Shown here in pieces: positions 35,412 to 44,421 of a stretch of DNA of 64,000 nt. The notes under the pieces are model-generated. The model was not told where the DNA came from. It saw only the letters and a program-made list of their open reading frames with translations, and ran no database searches. The position numbers were made by a program, and so were the translations under genes. Position 1 is the stretch's first letter. The number at the start of each line of letters is the position of its first letter. Where the stretch lies: positions 2,444,623 through 2,508,622 of the forward strand of contig SDUX01000001.1 in the NCBI GenBank assembly GCA_008729055.1. The letters are read 5' to 3'. Source of the stretch: Pyropia haitanensis. Its lineage: Eukaryota > Rhodophyta > Bangiophyceae > Bangiales > Bangiaceae.

Positions 35412-36049
35412 GGCGGCGTTGCCGGGGGGCCGTCAGCTACTAGGGGAGGGGGGGGGGGGGGGGGGTGGTGGGCGGCAGCGGGGCCGCGCGCGTCGGCGCG
35501 GTGGCGGGCGCGGGGCCTTGGCCGCCACGCCGCGCTTTGAAACGTTACAGCCGCAGTGCCGCTGGCGGGTGAACCACAAGTCCGTGTGCACAGGAATTGA
35601 GGGATCCGTGGGAGGCGGCGCTTGCGTGGCGCGTCGATGGGCCACGCCGGGGCGGACCATCCGGCCGCGGCTCGCTGCGACAGCGCGTCTGTCGTGTGCC
35701 GCTGCCACGGCGACGGCGCGGCGGCCTCGGCGGGGCGCTCGCTCCTTCCCGGTGCCTCCCCCCGCCGGCACCCCTCCGACGCCCCCCCGCTCTGGGATGA
35801 CGAAGGTGGTGGCCGTCGGGGCGACCGCCGCCACGCCGCCGCTCGCGAGGACGCCCACGACGGCGGCAACGGCGGCCGCCCCCCGCCCTTCCTTTCCCTC
35901 CACTTTCCCCCCTTTCCCCCGCCAGAGCGGATGGAACCGTTGGTAGGGACGCTCACCAAGACTAGGTTGTGTGCTCCCCCCGGCTACGACTCTGACACGA
36001 CGCGGACGCTGGGGCGGTCGTCCCTCGGCCGCACCCCCCACCACCCCCC
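35172..36049. promoter_or_regulatory. Upstream region of the FHA/SANT-like gene
   Basis: Long G runs occur at 35181-35203, 35380-35410 and 35447-35465. Beyond them is a moderately GC-rich stretch containing one copy of a 71-bp dispersed repeat. No TATA or CCAAT box is evident. Confidence 0.35.
35573..35643. repeat. 71-bp dispersed repeat, copy 1
   Basis: It starts ACCACAAGTCCGTGTGCA and is roughly 80 percent identical, by eye, to 36875-36945 in the same orientation. Translated on the minus strand the two copies give similar peptides (APPPTDPSIPVHTDLW against APPPDDPPIPLHPDLW), which hints at a coding or retroposed origin. Confidence 0.7.
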
Positions 36050-36462
36050 CCCCCCCCTTCCCAGCCCCCCTCCGCGCCCCAGCTGTTCCCCTCCCCCTCG
36101 TTCACCATCACCCGCACGGGACGCAGTAGCGCGTGGTGCACCCCTGGCACGCCCTCTTTGCCAGGAACGTAGTTGGCGTGCACCACCGACAGGGCGCCGG
36201 CCGCGGCGTCCGTCGCTACGGCCCCACTCAGGAAAGAGAGGCGGCGCTCGGCGTAGAGGACGCCCACCAGCGCGGCCGCGGTGCAGGTGCCAAAGGGGCT
36301 GGACCCCGCGCTGCCAGCGTCGCCGACTTTGCCATCATTACTGCCGCCGTCGCCGCTGCCACTGCCGCGGACGGCATGGACCCCGTTGCGGCCGTCGCTG
36401 CCATCGCCGCCGCCGCCGTCACTGGCGAGGGCCACCGCGGGCGGCGGATTGGTCCATTTCAT
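36050..36462 (-). CDS. Unrecognised small protein, hypothetical
   Basis: The ATG at 36460-36462 opens MKWTNPPPAVALASDGGGGD. After a Gly/Asp/Ser stretch the frame contains AAALVGVLYAERRLSFLSGA, ALSVVHANYVPGKEG and LLRPVRVMVNEGEGNSWG, which have mixed, protein-like composition. The frame then runs into poly-G/C and ends by 35962. Upstream in another phase (36620-36460) is a Ser/Asn/Cys-rich frame that might be an earlier exon. It is not similar to any family I know. Confidence 0.35.
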
Positions 36463-36687
36463 CGCCGTTCCGCTCGCCTCAGCATCATTGCAGCAGCCCA
36501 GCTCTCAGGATGAGCGGTCGCCACCATGAGCGGGACTCTGCTGCGGGAGTGGCTACCGAAACAGCCAAGGCAGTCATATGAGCAGTTGCCACTGCTGTTG
36601 CTGCTGTTGCTGCTGCAGACGCCACTGCCGTCGACGTCGCCTCGGCCCTCCGGAAGACCACCGCTGCGTGACAGTCGTTGATCTATC

Positions 36688-36735
36688 GCTCGACCAAATT
36701 GAGGTGTATTTTTTTGCTCGACCAAATTGAGGTGT
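36688..36735. repeat. Two tandem 20-bp units
   Basis: GCTCGACCAAATTGAGGTGT occurs at 36688-36707 and again at 36716-36735, separated by a T-rich octamer. Confidence 0.9.
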
Positions 36736-36874
36736 GTTTTCGCTTGTCCAAAAGTCCCGTTGTGGTTGAGCGATGGAGTCTGATCAACGCGACGCCAACG
36801 AGGACGTTCTCTGATTGGCTGCTGAGATATATGAAACATCACGATCTACTAGCGTACGTGCTGCCGGCCGGCGG

Positions 36875-36945
36875 ACCACAAGTCCGGGTGCAGAGGAATT
36901 GGCGGATCATCGGGAGGAGGCGCGTGCGTGGCGCGTCGACGGACC
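36875..36945. repeat. 71-bp dispersed repeat, copy 2
   Basis: This is the partner of 35573-35643, in the same orientation 1.3 kb away, about 430 bp before the cystinosin start. Confidence 0.7.
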
Positions 36946-37374
36946 AGGCCAGGAACGGCCGCGACGGCCGTCGGGGTCGCGCCGTCAGCACCGGCACCGC
37001 GGCGCGCCGGTGCCGCGGTGTGGTGGCAGGCCGCGGCCGGTGGTGCCCCGGTCGCGTCTGCGGTGGTCTCTGCGGATGCGGACCAGGGGTAGGTCCCCGA
37101 GTCTCCCCGCTGTTGGCCGTCCGCAGCGTCTCCCTTGCTTACTTGCCTCTTGCCCATCTCGGTGGCTGTTGTGCCCCCCCCTGTCTCCCTCCCTTCAGCC
37201 CCCCAACCTACCTCCCGGTTTGCTGCCGTCAATGTCTGCCCTCCCGGAAGCGCATCCTAGGTCCAAGGGACGGCGGTCCGGCGTGCCGCCTTCCCCTCCC
37301 CCCCCCTACTTTGCTGACTGACTTCCCCTCCTGCTCACTGCCCCCTCCCCACGTGGCGTGGCGCCCCCTCCCCG

Positions 37375-38261
37375 ATGAAGCTCGATGCGCTCACCGTCGT
37401 GGCGACGCTGTGTGGCTGGATCTACACCACCGCCTGGGCGGTCAGCGGGTACCCGCAGGTGGTGCTCATCTTCCGCACGGGGTCCGTCGAGGGGGTCTCC
37501 CTCGACTGGGCGGCCCTCAACCTGACGGGCTTTGCCGCGTACGCGTTTTACACGTGCGGCAGCCTGCTGCTCGAGGCGCGCCGGCCGGCCGCGGCCGCCA
37601 CCCACCACGTCGAGTGGAACGACGCGGCGTTTGCCGTCCACGGCGCCGCGCTGTGCGCGCTCGTCGCCGCCCAGTGTGTGTACTACCGGCGGCGTGGTGG
37701 CGGCGGTGGTGGTGGTGGCGGCGGTGGCGGCGGCGGCGGTGGCGGCGGCGCGGGGTCCCCCCCCCCCTGCCGACGGTGCGCCGCGGGGTGGCGGCCGCGC
37801 TCGCCGCGGCGTGGGCGGCGTTTGCCGTGGCGCTGGCCGCGACCGCCGCCGGCCGGCTGTCGTGGTCGCTCCTGCTGGGCGGGGCGGCGTGGGCCAAGGT
37901 CGTCGCCAGCTTCCTAAAGTACATCCCCCAGGCGGCGCACAACGCGCGCCGCCGCAGCACCGACGGGTGGTCGGTGGGGAGCGTCCTCGGCGACACAACA
38001 GGGGGCGTCTTTTCGCTCGCCCAGCAGCTGACGCGGTGCGTGCAGGCGGGCTCGTGGGCGCCGCTGGTCGGCAACGTGGCCAAGCTGGGCCTCGCCGCGG
38101 TGTCCCTCTTTTTTGACGCCCTCTTCCTCACCCAGCACTACTGGTGGTACGCGGGGCTGTCACCGGTGGGGGGGGAGGCGTACGGCCGGCTCGCGTCAGA
38201 CGATGAGGAGGGGCGGGAGATGCTCGAGACGGAGGGGTCGCCCCCCGGGGAGCGCCTGTGA
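37375..38261 (+). CDS. CTNS: Cystinosin-type PQ-loop transporter
   Basis: This is a lysosomal/vacuolar proton-coupled cystine exporter. The ATG at 37375 begins MKLDALTVVATLCGWIYTTA, directly at the first membrane helix. It is followed by the first PQ-loop (SGYPQVVLIFRTGSVEGVS) and ALNLTGFAAYAFYTCG, all characteristic of cystinosin. A Gly-rich loop precedes a phase change at an 11-C run (37757-37767). The second half carries LKYIPQAAHNARRRSTDGWS (second PQ-loop), DTTGGVFSLAQQ and LGLAAVSLFFDALFLTQHYW. It ends at TGA 38261 with a tail containing YGRL, a Y-x-x-hydrophobic sorting motif like the lysosomal signal of animal cystinosin. It lacks the luminal N-terminal domain and signal peptide of the animal protein. 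Seven helices are expected. Confidence 0.88.
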
Positions 38262-39392
38262 GGGGGGGTTTTGGCCCACGAGTTGCCGGTGCGTCGCACT
38301 GGGGGGGGGGTGGGGCGCGGGGACAGCCGGTTTTTTTCGCTCCTGTGCTTCCCCCTCCTCCTCCCCCCCTCCGTCTCTACCTGTCGCTTCTGTGCGTGCT
38401 GGGGGGCTCGTTGGCGGTCGGGTGGGTGGTGGGTCACGGGCGGTGGGGAGCTCCTCCCACTTCGGGTCAACCCGCGTGCCGGCGCAGCCGTCGTTGCACG
38501 GGCGGGCGGGCTGGCCGCAGCCGGCAGCGGGACCCCGTCCACCATCCCTCTTTCTAACTCGGGGAAGGGTGCCGTTGACTGGGGTTTGGTTTGGGGGGGG
38601 CGGGGGGGAGAGGAGGTGGAGGGCACGGCGCGCCCTCTGGCCTAGCGGCGACGCACGCCGCCCGGCGCACGGAGAGAGCGGGGATGGTGGCCGGTGGGGG
38701 CGGCCGGCCGCTGCTGGCCGTGTGCCCGCGGGTGCCCGCTTCCGTGGCACCCTGAGTGCGGGCGATGGGGCGCGGGACGCGCGCGTAGGGGCGCGCCTCT
38801 GGTGGCGGCACCGGCCCCGGCCGCGTCTACCCGTGGGGCCTGTTTGGGGGCGGCGGCGACCAGGCGGGAGCGACGACGGGCTGCCCGCCGGCCGCGCGGC
38901 GGCCGCGCAGTGGCCGCGCCGCCATGCGCCCGCGCGGCCGGCCGACTGCCCGCTTCTGTTGTTTTGTGGGCGCCCTCCCGGGGGGTTCCGCCTGGGGTCC
39001 CACGCGGCAGCCGCGACCCGCCGCCTCTTCATTGGCATCGTGCATTGCAGGCGTGGCGGTACTGCTGCAGGGGGGAGCCGCTGGATGGGACCGCCGCAGC
39101 CGCTGCCGTCCCCGCCGCCGCGGCGCCGCGGCGTCGTGCGCGGCCGCCACACCCGTCCGTCCTCCCGCTGCAGCTGCGCACGCTGGCCTGCTCCGAGCCA
39201 CGTGGCATCTTTTTTTGGCGTTGGCGCCACGGCGCGACACCCGCTTACCGCTGTGGGGGGACCGACCCCTTGGTAAAAACCCTCGCACTCGCAAAGATTC
39301 TCACCCACAGTGATAATGAACATCCGACGATTGCCCGCGTTGCGGCTCGTCGGAGAGGGAGGGGCCGCTGCAACGGCCAGCCGCGGGGGGCG
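38262..39392. other. Intergenic, contains 3' flank of the Fanzor gene
   Basis: 38262-39180 is GC-rich without a coding-like frame. 39260-39360 is AT-richer (GTGATAATGAACATCCGACG) and could be the end of the Fanzor-carrying element or its guide-RNA region. No terminal inverted repeat matching the far side of the Fanzor gene was found by eye. Confidence 0.4.
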
Positions 39393-39435
39393 CCCCGCGT
39401 GAGTACCGCGGTGTTGAACCGTCTCACGCGTGGGG
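39393..39435 (-). ncRNA. Hairpin over the Fanzor stop codon, possible guide-RNA scaffold
   Basis: On the minus strand CCCC-AC-GCGTGAG (39435-39423) can pair with CTCACGC-GGGG (39403-39393): 11 base pairs, a 2-nt bulge and a 19-nt loop. The TGA stop (39424-39426) lies in the stem. In characterised Fanzor and TnpB loci the guide RNA overlaps or follows the 3' end of the nuclease ORF. The hairpin is seen; its role is inference. Confidence 0.3.
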
Positions 39436-42400
39436 TGCCTCCCCGCCACCAGCCGCCGCCGCGCCGCCCCCCTCCCCGCTCGCCGCGACCAGCGGGTCCG
39501 CCGCTGCCCCGCCCGCGCCGCGCCCATCCGCCGCCCCGCCCGTGCGGCCGTTCCAGTCGATCCGCGGCCACCGTACGTGGGCCGCGGTCCGGAACGGGTG
39601 GCACGGGCGCCCGCGTATGGACTGCCACGTGCGCCAGCCGAGGTTGGCCGCCGCCGTCACGTCGCGGTTGACCATGCCCCGCGCGCAGCTGGGCTCGACG
39701 CACTCCTTGACGCACCACACTGCCGAGTAGCGGTGCACCCCGAACACGGGCCCCGCGTGCGGCCGCGGGTGCGCAGCCGCTCGGGCCGCTGCGGCACTGG
39801 CGCCCGCTTCTCGGCACGCCGCCCGCCGACGCGCGTCGCGCAGCGGCGCGCTGCGGTCCCACCACCCGCGCTGCACGCCGCTCGGCCGGCCGGTGCGGCC
39901 GCGCACGCCACGGCGCCGCCCGCACACGCGCGTGCCGCGGGGCACTTGCGGCGGAGACGCGGGCGTCGGGAACACCAGCGCCAGCCGCGTGTGGCAGCCG
40001 TCGCAAGCTGCACTCGTGTTGCGCTCGGGCACGTCCACCGTCCAGCACAGGTGGCGCAGGCGACGCGTCAGGTGCAACGCCCCGCCGCGCGTCGCAGCGT
40101 CGCCAATCGCCACCGCCACGACAGCCCCATCCACCACACGGCGTAAGCGGCCGCCGGTCAGTTCGCGCGCCACCTGCGCAGCAAACCTCCCGCGCTGCAG
40201 CACTGCGTGCAGCCGCGCCGTACGCAGACCGCGCGTTCCCTCCGCGCCCCACAGGTCTCCGTACAGCGCCTGAGTGCGGGCGGCCAGCCACGCGCGCGAC
40301 GCGACGCGCACCGCTTCTGGGTCTGCCACGGAAATCGAAGCGTGCTCGGTCACTTGCTCGGGCGTCCGCACGCCCGCAGTGTCACCCAGCTGCGTGATGC
40401 GCTCCACAGCCGCCGCGCGATGGGCTGCCACCGCGCGCGCCGTCATGCCATTGCCACACGCCTCATGATACCGGCCCCGTGACAGTGTGTACACGGCGCC
40501 CGCAGGGGGGGGGGCACCGTGCCCGCGACTGGCGTGCGTCGCCGCGCGTACGCGGCCGGCCAGGCCACGCAGCGCAGCCGCGTACGCCTCCGCCGCAGTG
40601 CAGTCAGCCTCCATGGCGCCCGCACGGTCCACTCGGTACGCCTCCAAGGGCGCGCGGCCGCCGTCGACGTCGGCCGCCACGACCCCGCGCGTCGACCGCG
40701 GCAGGCACGCCCTTGCCACACGCACCGCCGCGTGCCGAGGCACGCGCCACCGGCGGCGCCCGGTCGCCGCCAGCAGTCCGCCCACGGCGGCGCAGAGCTC
40801 GACGCGGCCGTCTCGCCGTGCACGCCGCGCGGGGCCACGCACGCGGCGCACACAGCGGCGCGTTGCGTGCCTCTCGTCAGCGACCGCCATCGCGCCGGGC
40901 GCTGCGGGCGCGGACGGGCTGCCCCGACTGCCGGGCGATCGTGCGGTACGCGCTGCCGCAGTCGCTTGCGACGCAGCCGCACTGCCGTCGCGGGTCGTCC
41001 CGCCCCCAGCCCCCGCCACCTCTTCGACACGCCGCCGCTGAGCTGAGGGTGATCGCGCACCCGTGTCTTCTCCCGCCCTCGGCCGCGTACGGCGCTCCTC
41101 AGTGCGCCCGCGGGGTGCCTGCAGCGGTACCACCGCGGGCGCGATCCCGGCCGCCGCGTCGGCCGCCGCCTCCACCGCCGCCGTTGCAGACGCGGAGAGG
41201 CCGGCCACACGCGTCACAATGGCGTCGACCGCCAATGCGGCTCGCAGTAGCGCGTCATTGGCCACCAGCCGCGCGCGCTCCAGCCGCTGCGCCCAGATGC
41301 GAGGGCGCGGTGCCCACGCGGCGGCCTTTGGGCCACTTGACACCGCCGTCAGGACCGCGCGGACGCCGGGATCCGCCGACACAATCGTGAGCGTCTTGAC
41401 ATCAGCCACCAGGCAACCCTGCTTCTCCAGCTGTGTCGTTGGCGAGCCCGCCAGCCGCGGACGCACGCGCGCACCATCACGCCGCCGCGTCGCTGCCGCC
41501 ACGTCGGACGCCTCCGCTTCCGCAGGCGTCGCCGGGCGCGACACAGAGAACGCCACGCAAACGCCGTCGGTTGTCAGGTTTGCTCCGACAACGCGTGTGC
41601 CTCCCGCAAGTGGCGGGCCTGGCAGTCGCGCCGCGAGCGCGGCCGCGCCCGACTTTTTTACCGCCGCCCGCCACTCCTTGTCGCCCACGCGCAGGCCGTT
41701 CACCAGGCGGCTGAGGCGCGCCCTTGTCAGCGTGCCGTGCATGTGCAGCGGTGCGGCCTTGCCGGGGATGAGCGCAAAAGGCCGGCGCACTTCCTCCCGC
41801 TGCACGGCCAGCAGGAATGGAGTGTACGCCCACCACCGCGACGCCACTGCCGCGGCGCCGCCGGTTGGGAAGAGCGCCGCTGGCCCTGAGGCCGCCTGCA
41901 CGGAGGCGCTGCCGGTGTCGGCCGCCGGCGGCCCCTCTCCCGACGTCGTGGGCTGCACCCGCCCTCGCAGCGCCGCAATGGAAGACAGCACGGCTGTTCG
42001 TGCCGCAGCGTCAGGCACCGCCGACTCGAACCTGGTCGCCGCAGCCCCAGTCGGCGCGTCCAGAGCGCGCGCAAAGCACCAGCACGCGGTTGCAAACACG
42101 CCGCGTCGCCCGTCGCTGCCCCGCGGGCCAACGGCCGCGGGCGCCCCGTCCGTCACCTTGCCCGCCAGGCCCCGGAGCGCGCGCTCGACGCGCGCCGCCG
42201 TTGTGCGCGCGAACCGCGTGACCGTGGGCGTCCACTGCGCGCGGTCATTCTTCCCCGGCAGGTGCTCGTGACACGGCGCGTGCAGCGCGGGCGCGAGGTC
42301 CGTCAGCGCTGTTTGCGTCGCAGCCACCAGGGCGGGTACCGCGCCGCGCACGCGCGCCCCGGGGGGCGCGACGGCAGGCAGCACCAACCTCGCGTACGCA

Positions 42401-43530
42401 GGGCCGCTCAGCTTGTTCTCGCGTGCCCGCCCACACGCCGCGCACTCGACCGTCCTTGGCAGCGTACCGCCTTCCGCACCACGGCAGCTGACCGCGTTAC
42501 TGGCCCAGTGCCAATAGTCGGTCCAGCCCGCGGGCGTCGACGGGAGCGCGCCTGCCCAGCCCGCCGCCCCGACCGCGGCGTACAGGCGGTGGGCGGTGTT
42601 CAGCCACAGCAGGCGCAAGCTAAAGTCGAACTGCGTATGGTGGCGCGACACGGCCTCAAACTCCGCGCTCAGCGCCGCGGATGTTGCCGCCCACGCGGCC
42701 GCGGCCGCCGGCAGCGGCGGCGGCTCGGCCGGAGGCGCCAGCGCGCGCACAAGCACCGTCAGCGGCACCGTCACCGTCGTCGTCACGGTCGCACGGTTCG
42801 CGTACGGGTCCGTCACAGCCGGGTCTTCGCCGCGGTCGTACACGTGCGGGTTCGTCGTACCGCCGAACGCTTTCGCAGGGCACGCCGCCGACCTCGTCGC
42901 GTGCGCTCGGCTCCGGCAGCGCGCGCAGGCGCGAGGGGGTCTTTCTACGGCGGTGCCCGCGCTCGTGACGCCCGCCGCGGCCGACCATCGCTTCTCGACG
43001 TCGGCAGAGCGGCGCGGGAGGCCGCGCGCCGTGCCGCTCACCAGCGGTGCCGCCCGCGTCGCGCGAAAGGCCAGCCGCGACGCGGCGTCCCCGTCGTGCG
43101 CCCGCGCGTGCACCCACGCGGTCGCTGTGGCCACCGCAGCCGCTACGGCTTCTGCGACCGCGTCAGCCGTCGTCAAAGCCGCGGTTCGCAGCGCTGCCTC
43201 CGAGGTCGTGCGCGGGACGGCAGCGGTACCGCCGGCGGTCGCCGCCGGCGGTCGCGGCGGGTCAGAGGGCGCGTCAGCGGCCGCGTCGACGGCGCCCGAC
43301 GCGGCGCGCAGCGCGTTGATGACAGCAACGAGGTCTGCTTCGGGAGTGCCATCGCGCACCGCGGTAGACACCGCCGTGACGTGCGCCAACACCCTCTTCA
43401 GGCGCCACCGCTTGATGCACAATGCCTCCAGCATGAAAGTGCGCTCGTCAGGTGGCGGCGCTTGCGCCGACCGCGGGGAACTGTCAGGCGCGGCACTGCC
43501 CGCGGCCACGCCCGATGTGGCGGTCGACAT
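39424..43530 (-). CDS. Fanzor (eukaryotic TnpB-like) RNA-guided nuclease, main ORF
   Basis: The open frame has 1368 codons without a stop. RuvC-I is IVSADPGVRAVLTAVSS with Asp720. A preceding VVGANLTTDGVCVAFSVSR resembles the conserved T-T-D-G-V block of Fanzors. RuvC-II is VDVPERNTSAACDGC with Glu1169, merging into a zinc ribbon (Cys1176/Cys1179, then Cys1273, Cys1277 and Cys1282). RuvC-III is MVNRDVTAAANLGW with Asp1290. An earlier ECAACGRARENKL may be a second metal site. The order Asp, Glu, zinc ribbon, Asp is diagnostic of TnpB/Fanzor endonucleases, which cut DNA under guidance of a short RNA. An N-terminal basic patch (KRWRLKRV) may contact nucleic acid. The ATG at 43528-43530 may not be the original start, because a retrotransposon splits the frame just upstream. 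Composition is GC-rich like host genes, and no other transposase is nearby. Confidence 0.85.
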   Translation of the reverse strand: MSTATSGVAAGSAAPDSSPRSAQAPPPDERTFMLEALCIKRWRLKRVLAHVTAVSTAVRDGTPEADLVAVINALRAASGAVDAAADAPSDPPRPPAATAGGTAAVPRTTSEAALRTAALTTADAVAEAVAAAVATATAWVHARAHDGDAASRLAFRATRAAPLVSGTARGLPRRSADVEKRWSAAAGVTSAGTAVERPPRACARCRSRAHATRSAACPAKAFGGTTNPHVYDRGEDPAVTDPYANRATVTTTVTVPLTVLVRALAPPAEPPPLPAAAAAWAATSAALSAEFEAVSRHHTQFDFSLRLLWLNTAHRLYAAVGAAGWAGALPSTPAGWTDYWHWASNAVSCRGAEGGTLPRTVECAACGRARENKLSGPAYARLVLPAVAPPGARVRGAVPALVAATQTALTDLAPALHAPCHEHLPGKNDRAQWTPTVTRFARTTAARVERALRGLAGKVTDGAPAAVGPRGSDGRRGVFATACWCFARALDAPTGAAATRFESAVPDAAARTAVLSSIAALRGRVQPTTSGEGPPAADTGSASVQAASGPAALFPTGGAAAVASRWWAYTPFLLAVQREEVRRPFALIPGKAAPLHMHGTLTRARLSRLVNGLRVGDKEWRAAVKKSGAAALAARLPGPPLAGGTRVVGANLTTDGVCVAFSVSRPATPAEAEASDVAAATRRRDGARVRPRLAGSPTTQLEKQGCLVADVKTLTIVSADPGVRAVLTAVSSGPKAAAWAPRPRIWAQRLERARLVANDALLRAALAVDAIVTRVAGLSASATAAVEAAADAAAGIAPAVVPLQAPRGRTEERRTRPRAGEDTGARSPSAQRRRVEEVAGAGGGTTRDGSAAASQATAAARTARSPGSRGSPSAPAAPGAMAVADERHATRRCVRRVRGPARRARRDGRVELCAAVGGLLAATGRRRWRVPRHAAVRVARACLPRSTRGVVAADVDGGRAPLEAYRVDRAGAMEADCTAAEAYAAALRGLAGRVRAATHASRGHGAPPPAGAVYTLSRGRYHEACGNGMTARAVAAHRAAAVERITQLGDTAGVRTPEQVTEHASISVADPEAVRVASRAWLAARTQALYGDLWGAEGTRGLRTARLHAVLQRGRFAAQVARELTGGRLRRVVDGAVVAVAIGDAATRGGALHLTRRLRHLCWTVDVPERNTSAACDGCHTRLALVFPTPASPPQVPRGTRVCGRRRGVRGRTGRPSGVQRGWWDRSAPLRDARRRAACREAGASAAAARAAAHPRPHAGPVFGVHRYSAVWCVKECVEPSCARGMVNRDVTAAANLGWRTWQSIRGRPCHPFRTAAHVRWPRIDWNGRTGGAADGRGAGGAAADPLVAASGEGGGAAAAGGGEAPHA

Positions 43531-43532
43531 GG

Positions 43533-43537
43533 CGTCC
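43533..43537. repeat. 5-bp target site duplication, left copy (CGTCC)
   Basis: CGTCC directly precedes the left LTR and is repeated at 50904-50908 directly after the right LTR, marking the integration site. Confidence 0.9.
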
Positions 43538-44044
43538 TGTAAGGATATGCCCCTTAAATCCCCAAGACTGGAGCCTAGGGGATAAGGACTGGGGCCTCTC
43601 CTTCCCTGTCCTTCTCAGCCAACTCCTTCCAAGACGCATCAACTCCAAAGTAATCTGGGGCATGCCGCGGTGTCCGTCCGATAATCTACTACTAACGGAC
43701 AGTCAGCACGGGAGCCGCGGATTGGCTAACCGACACTACCCTGACTCATCTGCCGACGGGTACAGTCTCCAACGGATCAACGGACTAACGGACCAAAAGA
43801 CGAGCCACATCTCTGACGCGTCAGCAAGCCGGAACAATCTCCCCGTGGACCAATGGGAGCGACAAGACTTGCTGACCCACGGGAGATATTCGACCCGAAG
43901 ACTGGCGTCTGCTTACACGCCTCTGAGGCTTTTCGGGTCGAATGGCGCGTGGGGCCAGCCGCGCGGCGCTACGAGCGCCGCACACCGTCCCCCCCCCGTT
44001 TGGGGCTTTCTGGTGGGGCGCCTTGGGGCGCACACGCCCACCCT

Positions 44045-44081
44045 TGCTTTGTTCTGAGAGCCCATGCTTTGTTTTGAGAGC
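44045..44081 (+). repeat. Direct repeat in LTR (TGCTTTGTTYTGAGAGC x2)
   Basis: Units at 44045-44061 and 44065-44081 differ by one base and sit about 70-105 bp before the TATA box, an enhancer-like arrangement. The same pair recurs in the 3' LTR. Confidence 0.8.
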
Positions 44082-44122
44082 TTTGGTGCCGTCCACCGGC
44101 ACGACGGGCAATCGCATGCTTT

Positions 44123-44158
44123 GGGGCACCCTGGGTGCCCCCCTGGGGGTATATAATG
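44123..44158 (+). promoter_or_regulatory. LTR core promoter: hairpin and TATATAAT box
   Basis: The palindrome GGGGCACC-CT-GGGTGCCCC is followed by GGGGGTATATAATGCG, giving a strong TATA box at 44150-44157. Transcription would start about 30 bp on, near 44180, defining the U3/R border. The 3' LTR copy is at 50655-50662. Confidence 0.75.
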
Positions 44159-44400
44159 CGTGAGTGTGGGCGCCACCGGGAGAGACCTCGGGGGAAGAAC
44201 AACAGACAGAGACACAAAGACCTCCTTTACCTTCGACCCCCTCGACCCTCACCGACGTCACGCCCATCCTCTTCCCCACCCCCATCACCGTCATCCCACC
44301 CGTCACCTTCCCCGCGCCCGGCATCCTCATTGGTGCACGGGTTGCTGACACCGGCGCCAGTACGTTGAGGGCTGCCCGTGTGTGGGTGGTGCCTCACATG

Positions 44401-44416
44401 TGGTAGCTTCAGATAG
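44401..44416 (+). promoter_or_regulatory. Primer-binding-site candidate
   Basis: Two bases after the 5' LTR comes TGGTAGCTTCAGATAG. TGG is the complement of the tRNA CCA tail, and TGGTAGC fits initiator-methionine tRNA ends of several eukaryotes. The rest does not match a tRNA I know. Confidence 0.5.
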
Positions 44417-44421
44417 TTTGA

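Larger units (their letters stand above)
36463..37374. promoter_or_regulatory. Promoter region upstream of cystinosin
   Basis: This AT-richer stretch contains a 28-bp-period duplication (GCTCGACCAAATTGAGGTGT at 36688 and 36716), a CCAAT box (TGATTGGCT, 36812-36820), the second 71-bp dispersed repeat (36875-36945) and a C/T-rich leader up to the cystinosin ATG. Confidence 0.45.
43538..44398 (+). repeat. 5' LTR
   Basis: This 861-bp repeat is paired with 50043-50903 at a constant offset of 6505. Translations of all compared segments of the two LTRs are identical, so the pair shows few or no differences. It contains a GATTGGCTA CCAAT box near 43719, a 20-bp-period direct repeat, a hairpin and a TATA box. 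Confidence 0.97.

Noticed and set aside
29310..35540. A plus-strand open frame of over 2000 codons
   Set aside because: It starts in the ADA1 frame but then runs antisense through the FHA/SANT-like gene. Stops are simply rare at this GC content.
23625..36808. Shared 15-mer GCCAACGAGGACGTT at 23625 and 36794
   Set aside because: No similarity extends beyond 15 bases; probably chance in GC-rich DNA.
39424..43530. Bacterial IS200/IS605 TnpB from contamination
   Set aside because: Length over 1300 residues, the T-T-D-G-V block, host-like composition and a eukaryotic chromovirus inserted in it argue for a eukaryotic Fanzor.
43679..44406. Several short ORFs in both LTRs, duplicated at 50167-50953
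   Set aside because: They occur identically in both LTRs in overlapping phases and have no domain; they are LTR sequence, not genes.
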